Position numbers and translations under genes: made by a program. Of a stretch of 64,000 bases of DNA, positions 1 to 8,712 are shown in pieces; the first letter of the stretch is position 1; each line of letters starts with the position of its first letter. The stretch comes from Strigomonas culicis (taxonomy: Eukaryota > Euglenozoa > Kinetoplastea > Trypanosomatida > Trypanosomatidae): NCBI GenBank assembly GCA_000482145.1, contig AUXH01000006.1:32276-96275 (forward strand), in the 5' to 3' direction. The notes beneath the pieces are model-generated. The model was not told the origin of the DNA. It saw only the letters and a list, made by a program, of their open reading frames with translations, and did no database searches.

Positions 1-1584
1 TGTTTCGACGGGGCAGATATAGCCCCACTGGGTGCAGTGCAAGTTACGCGGACGCGTCGCTTTACTCGACGAGGCAATCGGGTTCTGGATACGCCGCAGG
101 TTACTGAGCGAGGAGGAGTAGGTCAGTCGGTTCAGCGTCTGGGCCACACCCGTCTTGATGTTACCCGACTTGAGGTCGCCGAAGTTGCCTGTCGCCAAGC
201 AGCGGCGCAGACCGTCCGTGACAAGCTTGCTGTGCACAATTTTGAACACGTTCAGTTCACTCTTACGGTTGTTCGAGTACTCCTGCAGCGTCTTGATCAT
301 TTCCTTGCGCACCTGCGCCAGGAAGATCTGCAGCTGGAACGTCAGCAGCGAACCGGCGACGTCGATGCGCTTGTGCCCCAAAAAGTCACGATCCGTCTCG
401 TCGCGTCGGCCGAGCGCCACAAGGAGCAGCTTGTGCACCATGTACCCCATAAACAGGCACTTGTTCCGGTTGGCGGACGGATCGGTGCCCATGTGCGGTA
501 GCAGATCGCGCATCAGCAGCTCCTCCGCCTGCCGCTGTAGGTTCTCCTTCGTATCCTGACGGCCGAGACGGTAGCCGATGTAGGCCAGCGCCGCGTCACG
601 GGTGAAGATGCGGAGGGAGCTGGCGTCTTCAATCGAGCCGCGCAGCAGCTCTAGCATGGCGGTATCCTTCAGGTCAGGCACCACGGTCTGCAGAATCTCC
701 TTGTCGGATACGACGTCCATGGCACGAAAGAGCACGAAGAGGGGGATGATTTCGTCCATCTGCGCCACGCGGCACATGAGGTTCTCAAACCCGCTGCCGG
801 GGCCCTTGTTCTTGTACTGCATAATGATCTGCAGCGTGCGCGGCTTGTGGAGCGAGCCCTCCACGATGGACTTGATCTCACACAGCAGACCCTTCTGGCG
901 CGAAAAGGAGTAGACGTGGTTGGCCGCCTGCCGCTCCTGCGCCACAAGCACCTTCTCCGTACCGTTGATGACAAAGTAGCCGCCCTGATCGTGCGGGCAC
1001 TCGTTCAACCGCGGCAGCTCGTCCTCGTCCTTCCCCTCCAGATTGCACCGCATCGACTTGAGCATAATGGGGATGCGCCCGAGGTCCACGTTGGAGGTAT
1101 AGCGGTTCGTGCACGTCGTCTCGCCGGGGCGGAAGAAGTCCATGTTCAGCTTCACCTGCGCCTGGGCATCGTAGTTCATGTCCCGAAGGCGGCACTCATT
1201 GGGAAAGAGGGGCGGCAAGTTGCCCTGCTTGTGCCACGGCACCTCGTGCGACGGGTTTCCAATCACGACGTCCTGCAGCGAGATGCGCGGCTGGTCCGGC
1301 TCCTCGCTCGTGTCGACGCCGGGCTCAAACTGGCTGTCCTGGCGAGGAATAATCACAATGTCCTTCACCATACGAGGAATGCGGGTCAGAAAGTCATTGT
1401 ACGAGTCGAGCTGCTGGTGCACCAGGCCCTTCTCCCTGAAGAAGGAGGAAATGACCTCCCAGATATCCTCATTGTCGAGTTCGTTGTTCGCGCTGTCCAC
1501 CGGGTCCTGTCCCTCGCCCGTGTCCTCCTCCTCATTCAGCACCTCCTCCGGCTCGTTCAACTGAAGAAGCAGTTCTTCGTCCAT
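1..1584 (-). CDS. RPB2: RNA polymerase II second-largest subunit, 5' part (cut by window edge)
   Basis: The frame is open from the ATG at 1584 to the window edge, giving the first 528 residues; the rest lies outside. The protein is the second-largest Pol II subunit, forming with RPB1 the catalytic core that transcribes protein-coding units in the nucleus. Seen: an acidic start, then WEVISSFFREKGLVHQQLDS, the Pol II-type N-terminal signature; RIPIMLKSMRCNL; CPHDQGGYFVINGTEKVLVAQER; GYMVHKLLLVALGRRDETDRD; LATGNFG; and TYSSSVSNLRR near the cut. These follow the protrusion, lobe and fork regions of yeast Rpb2 in order, and the N-terminus fits Pol II better than Pol I or Pol III. It is the last gene of the window in transcription order. 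No internal break is seen. Confidence 0.96.
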   Translation of the reverse strand, partial: MDEELLLQLNEPEEVLNEEEDTGEGQDPVDSANNELDNEDIWEVISSFFREKGLVHQQLDSYNDFLTRIPRMVKDIVIIPRQDSQFEPGVDTSEEPDQPRISLQDVVIGNPSHEVPWHKQGNLPPLFPNECRLRDMNYDAQAQVKLNMDFFRPGETTCTNRYTSNVDLGRIPIMLKSMRCNLEGKDEDELPRLNECPHDQGGYFVINGTEKVLVAQERQAANHVYSFSRQKGLLCEIKSIVEGSLHKPRTLQIIMQYKNKGPGSGFENLMCRVAQMDEIIPLFVLFRAMDVVSDKEILQTVVPDLKDTAMLELLRGSIEDASSLRIFTRDAALAYIGYRLGRQDTKENLQRQAEELLMRDLLPHMGTDPSANRNKCLFMGYMVHKLLLVALGRRDETDRDFLGHKRIDVAGSLLTFQLQIFLAQVRKEMIKTLQEYSNNRKSELNVFKIVHSKLVTDGLRRCLATGNFGDLKSGNIKTGVAQTLNRLTYSSSLSNLRRIQNPIASSSKATRPRNLHCTQWGYICPVET

Positions 1585-1896
1585 GTGCACTTACCAAATA
1601 ACAAAAAGACGTCTTCTAAAAAAAAAAGTTGCAGGATATTGCTGCTGCTACTTAATCTAAACGAACTAATTGACAGTACATACCAAAGAGGGTAAGAAAG
1701 AGAGACAGATGAACACTCATACTTGCAACCAACAAGAACAACAACCGAGTGCATAGCCGCTTCACCAGTTATGGTTGTGATCATCAGATACAAGTTTGTT
1801 TACTCCTGTGCGTGAGCGAAACTGGCGAAAGAGTTGTCGTATACTTGACAGATGTGTATTACTATACAATAATAATAACAGTAGTTTTATATGGGA
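1585..1896. other. Intergenic spacer, RPB2 / seipin-like gene
   Basis: 312 bases of AT-rich spacer. Besides the acceptor near 1616 it has a second minus-strand pyrimidine stretch around 1687-1712. It would hold the 3' UTR of the seipin-like gene and the 5' UTR of RPB2. No gene or RNA was recognised. Confidence 0.6.
1616..1628 (-). promoter_or_regulatory. Likely spliced-leader acceptor of RPB2
   Basis: On the minus strand a run of about eleven T is followed directly by AG (plus-strand CT at 1616-1617), 31 bases before the RPB2 ATG. This is the standard trypanosomatid pattern for spliced-leader addition. Inferred from sequence only. Confidence 0.6.
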
Positions 1897-3366
1897 TTAT
1901 GATTTCTTTTTGGCCACGGAGAGCGGAGAGGACGAAAAGGACCTGGCGCGCTGGGACGAACCCAGCAGGTCTTTGTGCTCTGCGTCATTGTCACCATCCA
2001 AATAAGAAAAGGAGTGCGACCTAGGGAGGACCGTAAACGATTTCTTGCTTGGATACACGTAGTCGGAGCGCTCTGACTCTTCTTCGCTGTCCTCCTCCGC
2101 CGCTGCGGACTGTCCCGAGTAGTAGTAGTACAGCAGCGCACCGCCACACAGCGCAAGTAGGACAGTAGCGGCGCCAATGTACACAAGCGAGAAGAAGAGC
2201 GTCAGCACGACGAAGCTGCTGATGGGGTAGCGCGTCAGCAGCCGTGGAATGCCGTTCAGCTCCACAAAGGAGCGAAACGACACCTGAGACACTTTGAGCG
2301 GCACGGTGCTCGAGGCATCGTCGAGCTTCTGAAAAATGGAAAAGTTCATGGCACGCAACCGCTCCTGAATGGAGACCGGCGGCGCAAACCGCTCGTACAA
2401 GCGGAGTACAACCGACACGCCGGTGCTGTGGTCAACCCGAGGATAAGGGGCATCATCGATCGTAAAGAAAAAGGGACTGAGGTACCCATACGTCTTTATG
2501 GGCACAATGAAAACAAGACGCAGGCCCCAAAGGTAGAAGCCCTTCACTGTGTCCAAGAGTGAAGTCGGCGGTCGCGTGCCGGTGAGCACCGAGGCCGTCT
2601 GCGTTGTCTTGAACAAGACGCGCCACGTGTGTGGCGGCTGGGCGACGTCGGCGACGTGTGCGTACAGCACCTTTGTGTCGACGATCAGCTGGCCGTGCCG
2701 CCCCATCGCCTCCTTGGCAAGGACAATCTGCATCTCGCCATAGTAGTCGCCCAGTGCATTGAACATGGGCGAGCCGTGGTGGAAGAGGGCCGTCGCGTCA
2801 ATCTCGCCCGTGCTGGTGATCGCATCGCGCTCCTTCGCCTGCGGGATCGCCATAGCACTCGTTCCGATAAGGTTGTTCACGTACTGCTCGACAAGGGACA
2901 TCTGAAGCCCCGCCGCCCGCCCGACAAACGTGCTGTCGCTGTGCGTCGTCAGGTAGCGTCCCGCAGCGACGTCGTCTAACGCGGCGGCGGGGTGAAACGC
3001 CGCGGCCACGGTGCCGCTGCTCCACGTCTCCGTGAGAAAGGGCAACGCCGAGAAGCTCAGCGGCACCACTTGGTTGCCGGGGGCGCCGGACAGATAGTAG
3101 TGACGAATCACCCCTGCAGTAGCCATGGCGCACAAGAAGCAGACACCCATAAGGCAAAGATACCAAAACAAGAGAACGCAAGCGACAAGATACACCGCAA
3201 CCGACTTGGCCACCATGCGCATGCCCTTGTCCGTCCAGGATGAGAGCACCACAAGCGTCTTGGCACCCTCTGTCGTGACGCATCGCATCAGCACGACAGA
3301 GCTCTTCTCAAACAGCTGCCGCACGTGTGCAGTGCAAGCTTTTAGTGTATCGTGCAGTGATGGCAT
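1897..3366 (-). CDS. Seipin-like ER membrane protein
   Basis: 489 residues from the ATG at 3366. Seipins are ER proteins that ring lipid-droplet assembly sites and help neutral lipid partition into nascent droplets. Seen: a hydrophobic segment at about 55-86, a long lumenal region, a second hydrophobic segment at about 380-418, and an acidic/serine-rich cytosolic tail. The lumenal part has the seipin pattern: strand-rich YYGEMQIVLAKEA, the SPFFFTIDD segment, a run ending LKVSQVSFRSFVELNGIPRL, then LLTRYPISSFVVLTLFFS leading into the second membrane segment, which resembles the LRYLLYNFP region of human seipin. Two membrane segments around a beta-rich lumenal domain match the family. The assignment rests on topology and short motifs, so a different ER protein remains possible. 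Confidence 0.72.
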   Translation of the reverse strand: MPSLHDTLKACTAHVRQLFEKSSVVLMRCVTTEGAKTLVVLSSWTDKGMRMVAKSVAVYLVACVLLFWYLCLMGVCFLCAMATAGVIRHYYLSGAPGNQVVPLSFSALPFLTETWSSGTVAAAFHPAAALDDVAAGRYLTTHSDSTFVGRAAGLQMSLVEQYVNNLIGTSAMAIPQAKERDAITSTGEIDATALFHHGSPMFNALGDYYGEMQIVLAKEAMGRHGQLIVDTKVLYAHVADVAQPPHTWRVLFKTTQTASVLTGTRPPTSLLDTVKGFYLWGLRLVFIVPIKTYGYLSPFFFTIDDAPYPRVDHSTGVSVVLRLYERFAPPVSIQERLRAMNFSIFQKLDDASSTVPLKVSQVSFRSFVELNGIPRLLTRYPISSFVVLTLFFSLVYIGAATVLLALCGGALLYYYYSGQSAAAEEDSEEESERSDYVYPSKKSFTVLPRSHSFSYLDGDNDAEHKDLLGSSQRARSFSSSPLSVAKKKS

Positions 3367-3608
3367 GGCGCCACAGAACGCTCATGCACACAAAGGTGAG
3401 CAAGGAGAAATCCAAAACAAGACTATACTAAAAAAATGCAGCAGAGCCCAAGCAGTGCGAGAGTGGGGAGAAGGGAAGAGAAGAGCAGTAGGTCAAACCA
3501 ATACACACCGATTCAGGCCAGAAGTAAACTAATAAAAGCAGTCCACTACTATGGTACGAGCGAAGAACAACAACAGTAGTTTAAAAAAAAAAAAAACAAG
3601 CGCAGTGG

Positions 3609-4055
3609 CTACACGCTGGGCTTGCAAAGCAGCAGACACCTCTCCACCTGGGATCGAACACCCTCGCTGGATGCGAGAAGCGAGTGAGAGTAGACCCGGA
3701 GGGTGTCGGGCGAGACGCTGGAGAGGTGGGCGCGCCAGTCCGCGAGTACACTCTCCTTCATGGAGAGATTGGTAAGCAGGCTGCGCAGCAGGAGCTCAAA
3801 GTGAGGGGGGCAGTCGTCGCCTTTCGACAAGGCTAGTGTAATCCCAGTGGTGTAGATGGTGTACTCGTCATCCAATATCGTGTGCGCAAGCGCAAACTTC
3901 TCTTCTATGGTATCCGTGCTCCCCTCCAGCGTGTCCAGCTGCAGCTGCTGCGTCACCTTCACGAGACTGGGCAGAAGCGCAGCCCACCTGCTGCGCAGTA
4001 CCTGAAGAAAGTCGCCTTTCAGCCTCTGTTCGATAAAATCTTCGTAGTCTTCCAT
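3609..4055 (-). CDS. Hypothetical small protein
   Basis: 148 residues from the ATG at 4055. I do not recognise the family. The sequence is mostly predicted helix without signal peptide or membrane segment: an acidic start (MEDYEDFIEQRLKGD), a leucine-rich middle (LLRSLLTNLSMKESVLADW) and a cysteine pair near the end (RCLLLC). It has its own spacer with pyrimidine tracts and an amino-acid composition like its neighbours, so I take it as a real gene. It lies between the seipin-like gene and NOP2. No function is proposed. Confidence 0.7.
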   Translation of the reverse strand: MEDYEDFIEQRLKGDFLQVLRSRWAALLPSLVKVTQQLQLDTLEGSTDTIEEKFALAHTILDDEYTIYTTGITLALSKGDDCPPHFELLLRSLLTNLSMKESVLADWRAHLSSVSPDTLRVYSHSLLASSEGVRSQVERCLLLCKPSV

Positions 4056-4505
4056 TGAACCACCTACGACTGTATCACATGGAAAAGTTGAGAAAAAGGT
4101 TCAATTGTCACGATGCAACAAAGACCTATAAAGAACTACTGAGTGAAACAGAGATCGTAAGAATCATAAGGGAGTAGAAAAGGAACATGGGCGCTAAGGT
4201 GTTATCTCGATTCCGTACAATACGCAAATACAAAACAAAAAAGGAATAAAGATGCGAAAACGGTTATTTTCATTCGTACTCTATACTGTTGCGTAATTGA
4301 GATGCATTTTATAACATTAAAAAGTGTATTAGTTTAAACGTAATGACGTTCTATAGAAGAACGCAGGGGGGAAAAAAAAGAGAGAGTTAATAATTATACT
4401 GGAAATGAAGAAGGAAACAAAGAAATCTGTGCATATTGAATGAGCGGAACTGACGGGCGCTCAAACCGTGCTGCAACCGCTAGCCGATGTGCGTGTAATT
4501 CGCCT
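4056..4505. other. Intergenic spacer, small hypothetical gene / NOP2
   Basis: 450 bases, strongly AT-rich, with purine-rich plus-strand runs (for example 4368-4390) that read as pyrimidine tracts in the transcription direction. No open frame or RNA gene is convincing. Confidence 0.6.
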
Positions 4506-6137
4506 TTACGCTTTCCGCTTTGTAGCCGATTTCTTGGTATCCTTTGTCTTCTTGTGTGGTGGGGGGACACTGAGTTTGGGATTGCTCTGCGTCGTCACAA
4601 CAGGCTGCTCCACTTTTACACTCTTTGACGCCGGCGCATCATCGGACTTGCGCTGACGCTTCTGGCCACTCTTCTTGTCACCACCCTCTGCGGCGCCCCT
4701 CTCTTCAACCTGATTGGAGATCTTCTTCAGCTTGCAAACGTAGAAACCGTCCATGTTGTGCACGTGGGGGAAGTAGCGCCGCGACTGCTCCAGACTATCG
4801 TCGAAGCGGTGGTGCTGGTACTTGGTGAAGCCAGGCCGGCCGAAGGGCAGGCCCATGTCCACTATCTTCACGGCGCGACGCTTGAGCGCAAAGTCCACAA
4901 TGGCCTCGTCCTCCTCCACTAGAAACGAGCAGGTCGAGTACACGACGTACCCACCCACCTTGCACGCGTCGATGGCGCTGAGGAGCAGCGTACGCTGCAA
5001 CTGGGAAGCGCGTTGAATATCCTCGTAGTGCTTGGAGGTCTTAATGCTCTTATCCCTCGAAATGATGCCCGTGCCCGTACAGGGCGCATCGAGAAGAATA
5101 CGATCAAAGTTACGCATCACCTTCTCGTACCCTGTGCCGTCGTAGTTCGTCACGATGCAGTTGGTGACGCCGAGACGCTGCAAGTTCGCATTCAGCGACT
5201 TGCAGCGTGGTGCGCTAACGTCGTTCGCAAAGAGAACACCCGAGTTCTTCATCAGCTGGGCAATGTAGGTGGTCTTGCCGCCGGGCGCAGCGGACATGTC
5301 CAGAATGCGCTCGTTTTCCTGCGGCGCGAGCGCCATGACCGGGAGGAAGGACGCGGCCGCCTGCAGCATGTACTGCCCAGCAAGGTACTCGATCGTGCCG
5401 GCAATGGGGACATTCGACTCGAACACTTGCAGGCCGACTTTGGACCACTTCTCGAGGGGCTCGATGTTCATGCCGCGCTTCACCAGGGCCTGGACGAGAT
5501 CGCGGCGCTTGGCCTTCAGCGTGTTCACGCGAATCGTTGTCGGCCGCGCCTTCTCCATCGCCTCGAGAAAGTCGACGACCTCGCTGGGCGGGAAGAGGCG
5601 CATGATACAGTCCATCAGAAACTCGTTGTACTCGTACAGCTCGATGAGGTCGGCGCGCAGGAGGTCCCAGTACTCCGCGCGCGCCCGCCCGTCCTCCCGC
5701 TCCTCCTTGAAGTTGGACAGCACGCGCAGCGTTTCCTGGATCCGATCGCGGAGCTCCTCGGCGGTGTGCGTCTGCCCGAGGAGCTGAACCTCTTCCCTTT
5801 CGTGGTCGCCGAGTACAGTGGACTTTTCGTTTCGGTTGTGAATGTCATCTTGATTCTCGGCATCCGCGAGCTGCTTTTGGGCCAACATGCGGCGCTTGTA
5901 CTTCTCTGCCTTCACCTCAAAGTCATCGTCGTCCTCGATGGCGGCATCAAAATCCTCCTCGTCCTCAATTAAGTCGTCCTCCACATCATCGAAAACAAGA
6001 TTATCTTCTTCGTGTTGCTCTTCTAGTTTTTCGAGCTCCTTCTTCTTGCTTACCTTTTCACTCGGCTTCGCCTTCTTTGTGACAGCCTTGCTCTTGGCTC
6101 CTTTGGCAACAGCCTTCTTCTTGGGCAACGACTTCAT
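4506..6137 (-). CDS. NOP2: NOP2/NSUN-family rRNA cytosine-C5 methyltransferase
   Basis: 543 residues from the ATG at 6137; twelve further codons upstream are open but begin with TTG and run through the splice-acceptor region. Nop2 methylates a cytosine in large-subunit rRNA in the nucleolus and is needed for 60S assembly. Seen: a Lys-rich N-terminus, acidic stretches with coiled-coil character, then the RsmB/Nop2 methyltransferase core: ILDMSAAPGGKTTYIAQLMK (SAM site), DAPCTGTGIISRD (motif IV, with one catalytic Cys) and YSTCSFLVEEDEA (motif VI, with the second Cys). A Lys-rich tail ends KKSATKRKA. The acidic N-terminus and placing of the core favour Nop2 over other NSUN proteins. YTM1, another 60S factor, lies next upstream. 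Confidence 0.92.
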   Translation of the reverse strand: MKSLPKKKAVAKGAKSKAVTKKAKPSEKVSKKKELEKLEEQHEEDNLVFDDVEDDLIEDEEDFDAAIEDDDDFEVKAEKYKRRMLAQKQLADAENQDDIHNRNEKSTVLGDHEREEVQLLGQTHTAEELRDRIQETLRVLSNFKEEREDGRARAEYWDLLRADLIELYEYNEFLMDCIMRLFPPSEVVDFLEAMEKARPTTIRVNTLKAKRRDLVQALVKRGMNIEPLEKWSKVGLQVFESNVPIAGTIEYLAGQYMLQAAASFLPVMALAPQENERILDMSAAPGGKTTYIAQLMKNSGVLFANDVSAPRCKSLNANLQRLGVTNCIVTNYDGTGYEKVMRNFDRILLDAPCTGTGIISRDKSIKTSKHYEDIQRASQLQRTLLLSAIDACKVGGYVVYSTCSFLVEEDEAIVDFALKRRAVKIVDMGLPFGRPGFTKYQHHRFDDSLEQSRRYFPHVHNMDGFYVCKLKKISNQVEERGAAEGGDKKSGQKRQRKSDDAPASKSVKVEQPVVTTQSNPKLSVPPPHKKTKDTKKSATKRKA

Positions 6138-6471
6138 GAGCGGTCTGCAAACAAACAAAAAACAAAAAGGCAACGTGTAAACTGAATCTCATAAAGAGAA
6201 AAAAGGAAAGAGAAAGAGAGAGAGTGAAACAAGTATGCACACAGTGGAGAGCTCTCTCGTTAGAGATGTTAACATCTTAATTAGCATTTACGCTTGTACA
6301 ACTAAGTGTACCAAAAGTGGTTGGGCAATGTGCATTTTGGTTGTTACGCTGTTATCTTTAAACGATCTGTTAACGGTTATCCTTATCAAATGAATTAAAT
6401 GCTAAAAAGATTTACATAGCTCTCGCTATGCGCTTCAGGTTCGTCTACACTGTGGTAGTAGTACACACGTC
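6138..6471. other. Intergenic spacer, NOP2 / YTM1
   Basis: 334 bases. The part nearest NOP2 holds the pyrimidine tract described separately. The rest is AT-rich 3' flank of YTM1 with no recognisable gene. Confidence 0.6.
6145..6228 (-). promoter_or_regulatory. Pyrimidine tract and AG acceptors for NOP2
   Basis: In the transcription direction there is a long CT-rich tract (plus-strand purines, about 6190-6228), then AG at 6188-6189 and 6182-6183, a T-rich stretch, and AG at 6145-6146 only seven bases before the ATG. Any of the three could accept the spliced leader. The last one would exclude the upstream non-ATG extension. Confidence 0.55.
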
Positions 6472-7818
6472 TTAGGCCTCTTTCGAGAGCGAGAAGGACC
6501 GTGTCTTGTTGTCCTTGCCGCAGCTGACAATAAACGATTCGCCTGCGTACGTGACATCGAGCACACCGTCCGTGTGGAGAGCATCCATCGTGAGCAGTGC
6601 GCCGGCCGTAGAGCGCAGGTCGAACACGCGCACCGTCCCGTCCTCGCTGCCGGTGGCGAAAAGTACACCGCTGCCGCTCTCCGCATGCTCGTCCGCTTCA
6701 TCCCAGATCCACGCAGCGGAGTAGAGCCACTGGCGGTGCCCACTGAAGGTCTTGACAAGAGCCTTCTGACGCGAGTCGTACAGCCGTGCGCGGTTGTCCG
6801 TGCAGGCCGTGAGGATCAGATCCGCCCCCGCCGAGGACACACTAGGCCGCACGGCTATCTTGTTGATGGCATGGTCGCCCGGGTACTGCGCCAGAAGCTG
6901 CGCCTGCGCCACGTCGAGGGACTTGAGCACGCCATCCAGACCTGCCGAGTAGAGCTGCTGCTCGTCGTGCGCCGCAGAGAAGCGGCACGACAGCACGGGG
7001 CGCGTGTGGTCGGTGAAGGACACGACGGGCGGCTTTTTGGAAGGCAGCGTGTCGCCGCCATCCGCAAGGCGGTCCCACTCAAAGACCTTCACGGTGGTGT
7101 CCCACGAAGCCGTCGCGACCAGCCTTCCCATCTTGGGCGAGACCTGCACCGAGTCAATGCCATCCGCGTGCGCCTGCACCGAGCCCAGCAGCTCCAGCTT
7201 GGAGGTGCTCGAGTCGAAGCGCCAGCCGGCGATGGTGCCGTCCTTGCTGCAGCTGGCCAGTCTAAAGTCCTCCGCCGCGCCGTGCTCACGCTGACGCTTC
7301 TGGCTGCTCCGCGTCGCGCCCGCCGCTGGCGCCGCCTTCACGGGATGCAGGCTGACCTCCTTCACACCCTCGCGGTGAAACGTACCGAGAGCAAGACAGT
7401 TCTCCCCATCCCACACGCGCACGCAGTGGTCGTACGCCCCGGTGACGAGCACTTCGGCGTTTCCGTGGAACGGACTCCGCACGCAGCTCACCCAATCGTC
7501 GTGCGGCAGCAGCGAGCTCTCTTTGGCCTGGAGCGCTGGTGTGTATTCAATGTTCAGCACGCTCTCATAACTGATACCGCGCCGATGAAGGAAACGCTGC
7601 AGACTACTCGTGATGAACTCGTCATTCAGCAAATAGTCGAACTTCTGCGACGCGGGCAACTCCAGAACACTCTGCAGCAGTGCATTCAAACCGTCCGCCA
7701 GAGTGCTCAGCGGAACGGAGTACACCTGCTCCGGCATGCTCTTTGCAAAGGTAGTCGTGAAGAAGGTGACAGCCACATTTCCCGAGGCTCCACTATCTGT
7801 TGGTTGTGTTTCATCCAT
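6472..7818 (-). CDS. YTM1: YTM1/WDR12 ribosome biogenesis protein
   Basis: 448 residues from the ATG at 7818. Ytm1 (WDR12) is the third member of the PeBoW complex with Nop7/PES1 and Erb1/BOP1, acting in pre-60S maturation in the nucleolus. Seen: an N-terminal NLE domain at about 15-95 (VAVTFFTTTFAKSM, QVYSVPLSTLADGLNALLQS, KFDYLLNDEF), then the linker SLLPHDDWVSCVR that precedes the propeller in this family, then WD repeats to the C-terminus with clear blades (VLVTGAYDHCVRVWDGE, FATGSEDGTVRVFDLRS). The NLE domain, the site that the AAA+ protein Rea1/Midasin pulls on, separates Ytm1 from most WD proteins. The first 70 or so codons recur as decayed copies between the array-A transporters; this one is complete. 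Confidence 0.93.
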   Translation of the reverse strand: MDETQPTDSGASGNVAVTFFTTTFAKSMPEQVYSVPLSTLADGLNALLQSVLELPASQKFDYLLNDEFITSSLQRFLHRRGISYESVLNIEYTPALQAKESSLLPHDDWVSCVRSPFHGNAEVLVTGAYDHCVRVWDGENCLALGTFHREGVKEVSLHPVKAAPAAGATRSSQKRQREHGAAEDFRLASCSKDGTIAGWRFDSSTSKLELLGSVQAHADGIDSVQVSPKMGRLVATASWDTTVKVFEWDRLADGGDTLPSKKPPVVSFTDHTRPVLSCRFSAAHDEQQLYSAGLDGVLKSLDVAQAQLLAQYPGDHAINKIAVRPSVSSAGADLILTACTDNRARLYDSRQKALVKTFSGHRQWLYSAAWIWDEADEHAESGSGVLFATGSEDGTVRVFDLRSTAGALLTMDALHTDGVLDVTYAGESFIVSCGKDNKTRSFSLSKEA

Positions 7819-7841
7819 CTTAACCTTATCTTCGTTCGCTT

Positions 7842-7862
7842 CTAAAGGAAAAAAAAAAGAAG
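7842..7862 (-). promoter_or_regulatory. Likely spliced-leader acceptor of YTM1
   Basis: In the transcription direction a pyrimidine run (T9, then CCTTT) ends in AG at 7842-7843, 23 bases before the YTM1 start. There is no ATG between. Confidence 0.65.
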
Positions 7863-8316
7863 TGTGTTAGTAAAAGAAAGACACAGATGACATAGTATAA
7901 CAATAGAGGAGCATCTAGCGTCTAGTGATCCGTAACAAGGCTTCACAGGAACGTGTGCTTTGAAAAGTAAGAAGAGATCCAACCACAATAGTGTATTACG
8001 TTGCCTCGATACTGACACTGTTATCGACAAAACTACTGTTCCATACAGAATAGCGTCAAATCTCACAGTAAAGCACACGCTGCATGAAAAGAGAGCTTAA
8101 GAAAGAAACAAAAACGGAAAATAAAAAAATAGATACGCAACAAAAATGCGAATTCGTTAAAAAAAAAAAGAATAAAGACTAAGAAAAAAAAAGAGGATGA
8201 AGTCAATAAAAATCATCTATATATGTAACTTTTTTTTTTACAACAACTCAGATAATCAGAAGAAAAAAAATAGAAAAAGATTATGAGCCTAACGCAACGA
8301 GCACACATCTAAAGCA
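7863..8316. repeat. AAT-type 3' flank without an AAT gene (footprint of a lost copy)
   Basis: This spacer upstream of YTM1 carries the element normally found just downstream of each array-A transporter (here 8061-8096), followed at about 8110-8160 by the A-rich sequence with a GCGAATT core that also flanks AAT A1. The next sequence, from about 8290, is not a transporter but the flank normally found upstream of one (GCCTAACGCAACGAGCACAC, matching 10900-10920) leading into a 173-aa-gene remnant. The simplest reading is that one AAT copy was deleted between its two flanks. Confidence 0.6.
8061..8096. repeat. Array-A downstream flank element, copy 0
   Basis: Begins TCTCACAGTAAAGCACACGC. Related copies lie at 8939-8974, 11555-11590, 14211-14246 and, more diverged, 16905-16942, each between an AAT stop and the following YTM1-like piece. 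This copy sits upstream of the intact YTM1. Confidence 0.6.
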
Positions 8317-8712
8317 CTATGAAGCGTGCATCGTGTAGACAGCGCTGTGCGCGTCTGGCAATCTGTAAGAATGGGAACCACTCCCACCAGAACCATGTAG
8401 CGGTTCACTGTGACGGCAACACAAAAAATAGATTCGCAATGCTCTCTCCCTCATTATACAGAGAAGAAGGAAGCACACGTCTCTTTCGAAGAGTACTTCG
8501 CATGTACTAAGCAGGCCATTCCGCAAGTAGTCAAACATCGGACACGTCGACGCGTTCACAAGGCTCTGTAGAAGCGGCTTCAGCCCGTCACTGAGAGTGC
8601 TCAGCGTCATGGAGTGCACCTGCTTCAGCATGCTCTTAGCAAAGGTGGTCGTGAAGAAGGTGACAATCGCATTTACGGTCGCGCCAGTCTTTGATGGGAA
8701 TGCTTCATCTAT
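8317..8712 (-). pseudogene. Chimeric scar 1: YTM1 5' end joined to 173-aa gene 3' end, frame still open
   Basis: In the transcription direction the first part matches YTM1 codons 1 to about 71 (IVTFFTTTFAKSM, LSTLSDGLKPLLQSL, FDYLRNG), then changes without losing frame to the C-terminal part of the gene at 19787-20308 (CEVLFERDVCFLLLC and on to DAHSAVYTMHAS, against SEDLMAADKCLFISLCVE and HSAHSSEWLKN). The codon matching the YTM1 start is ATA, so the native start is lost. The frame is nevertheless free of stops from 8871 to the TAG at 8317-8319 and has upstream in-frame ATGs. It is probably a decaying by-product of tandem duplication, though a short expressed fusion cannot be excluded. Confidence 0.72.
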
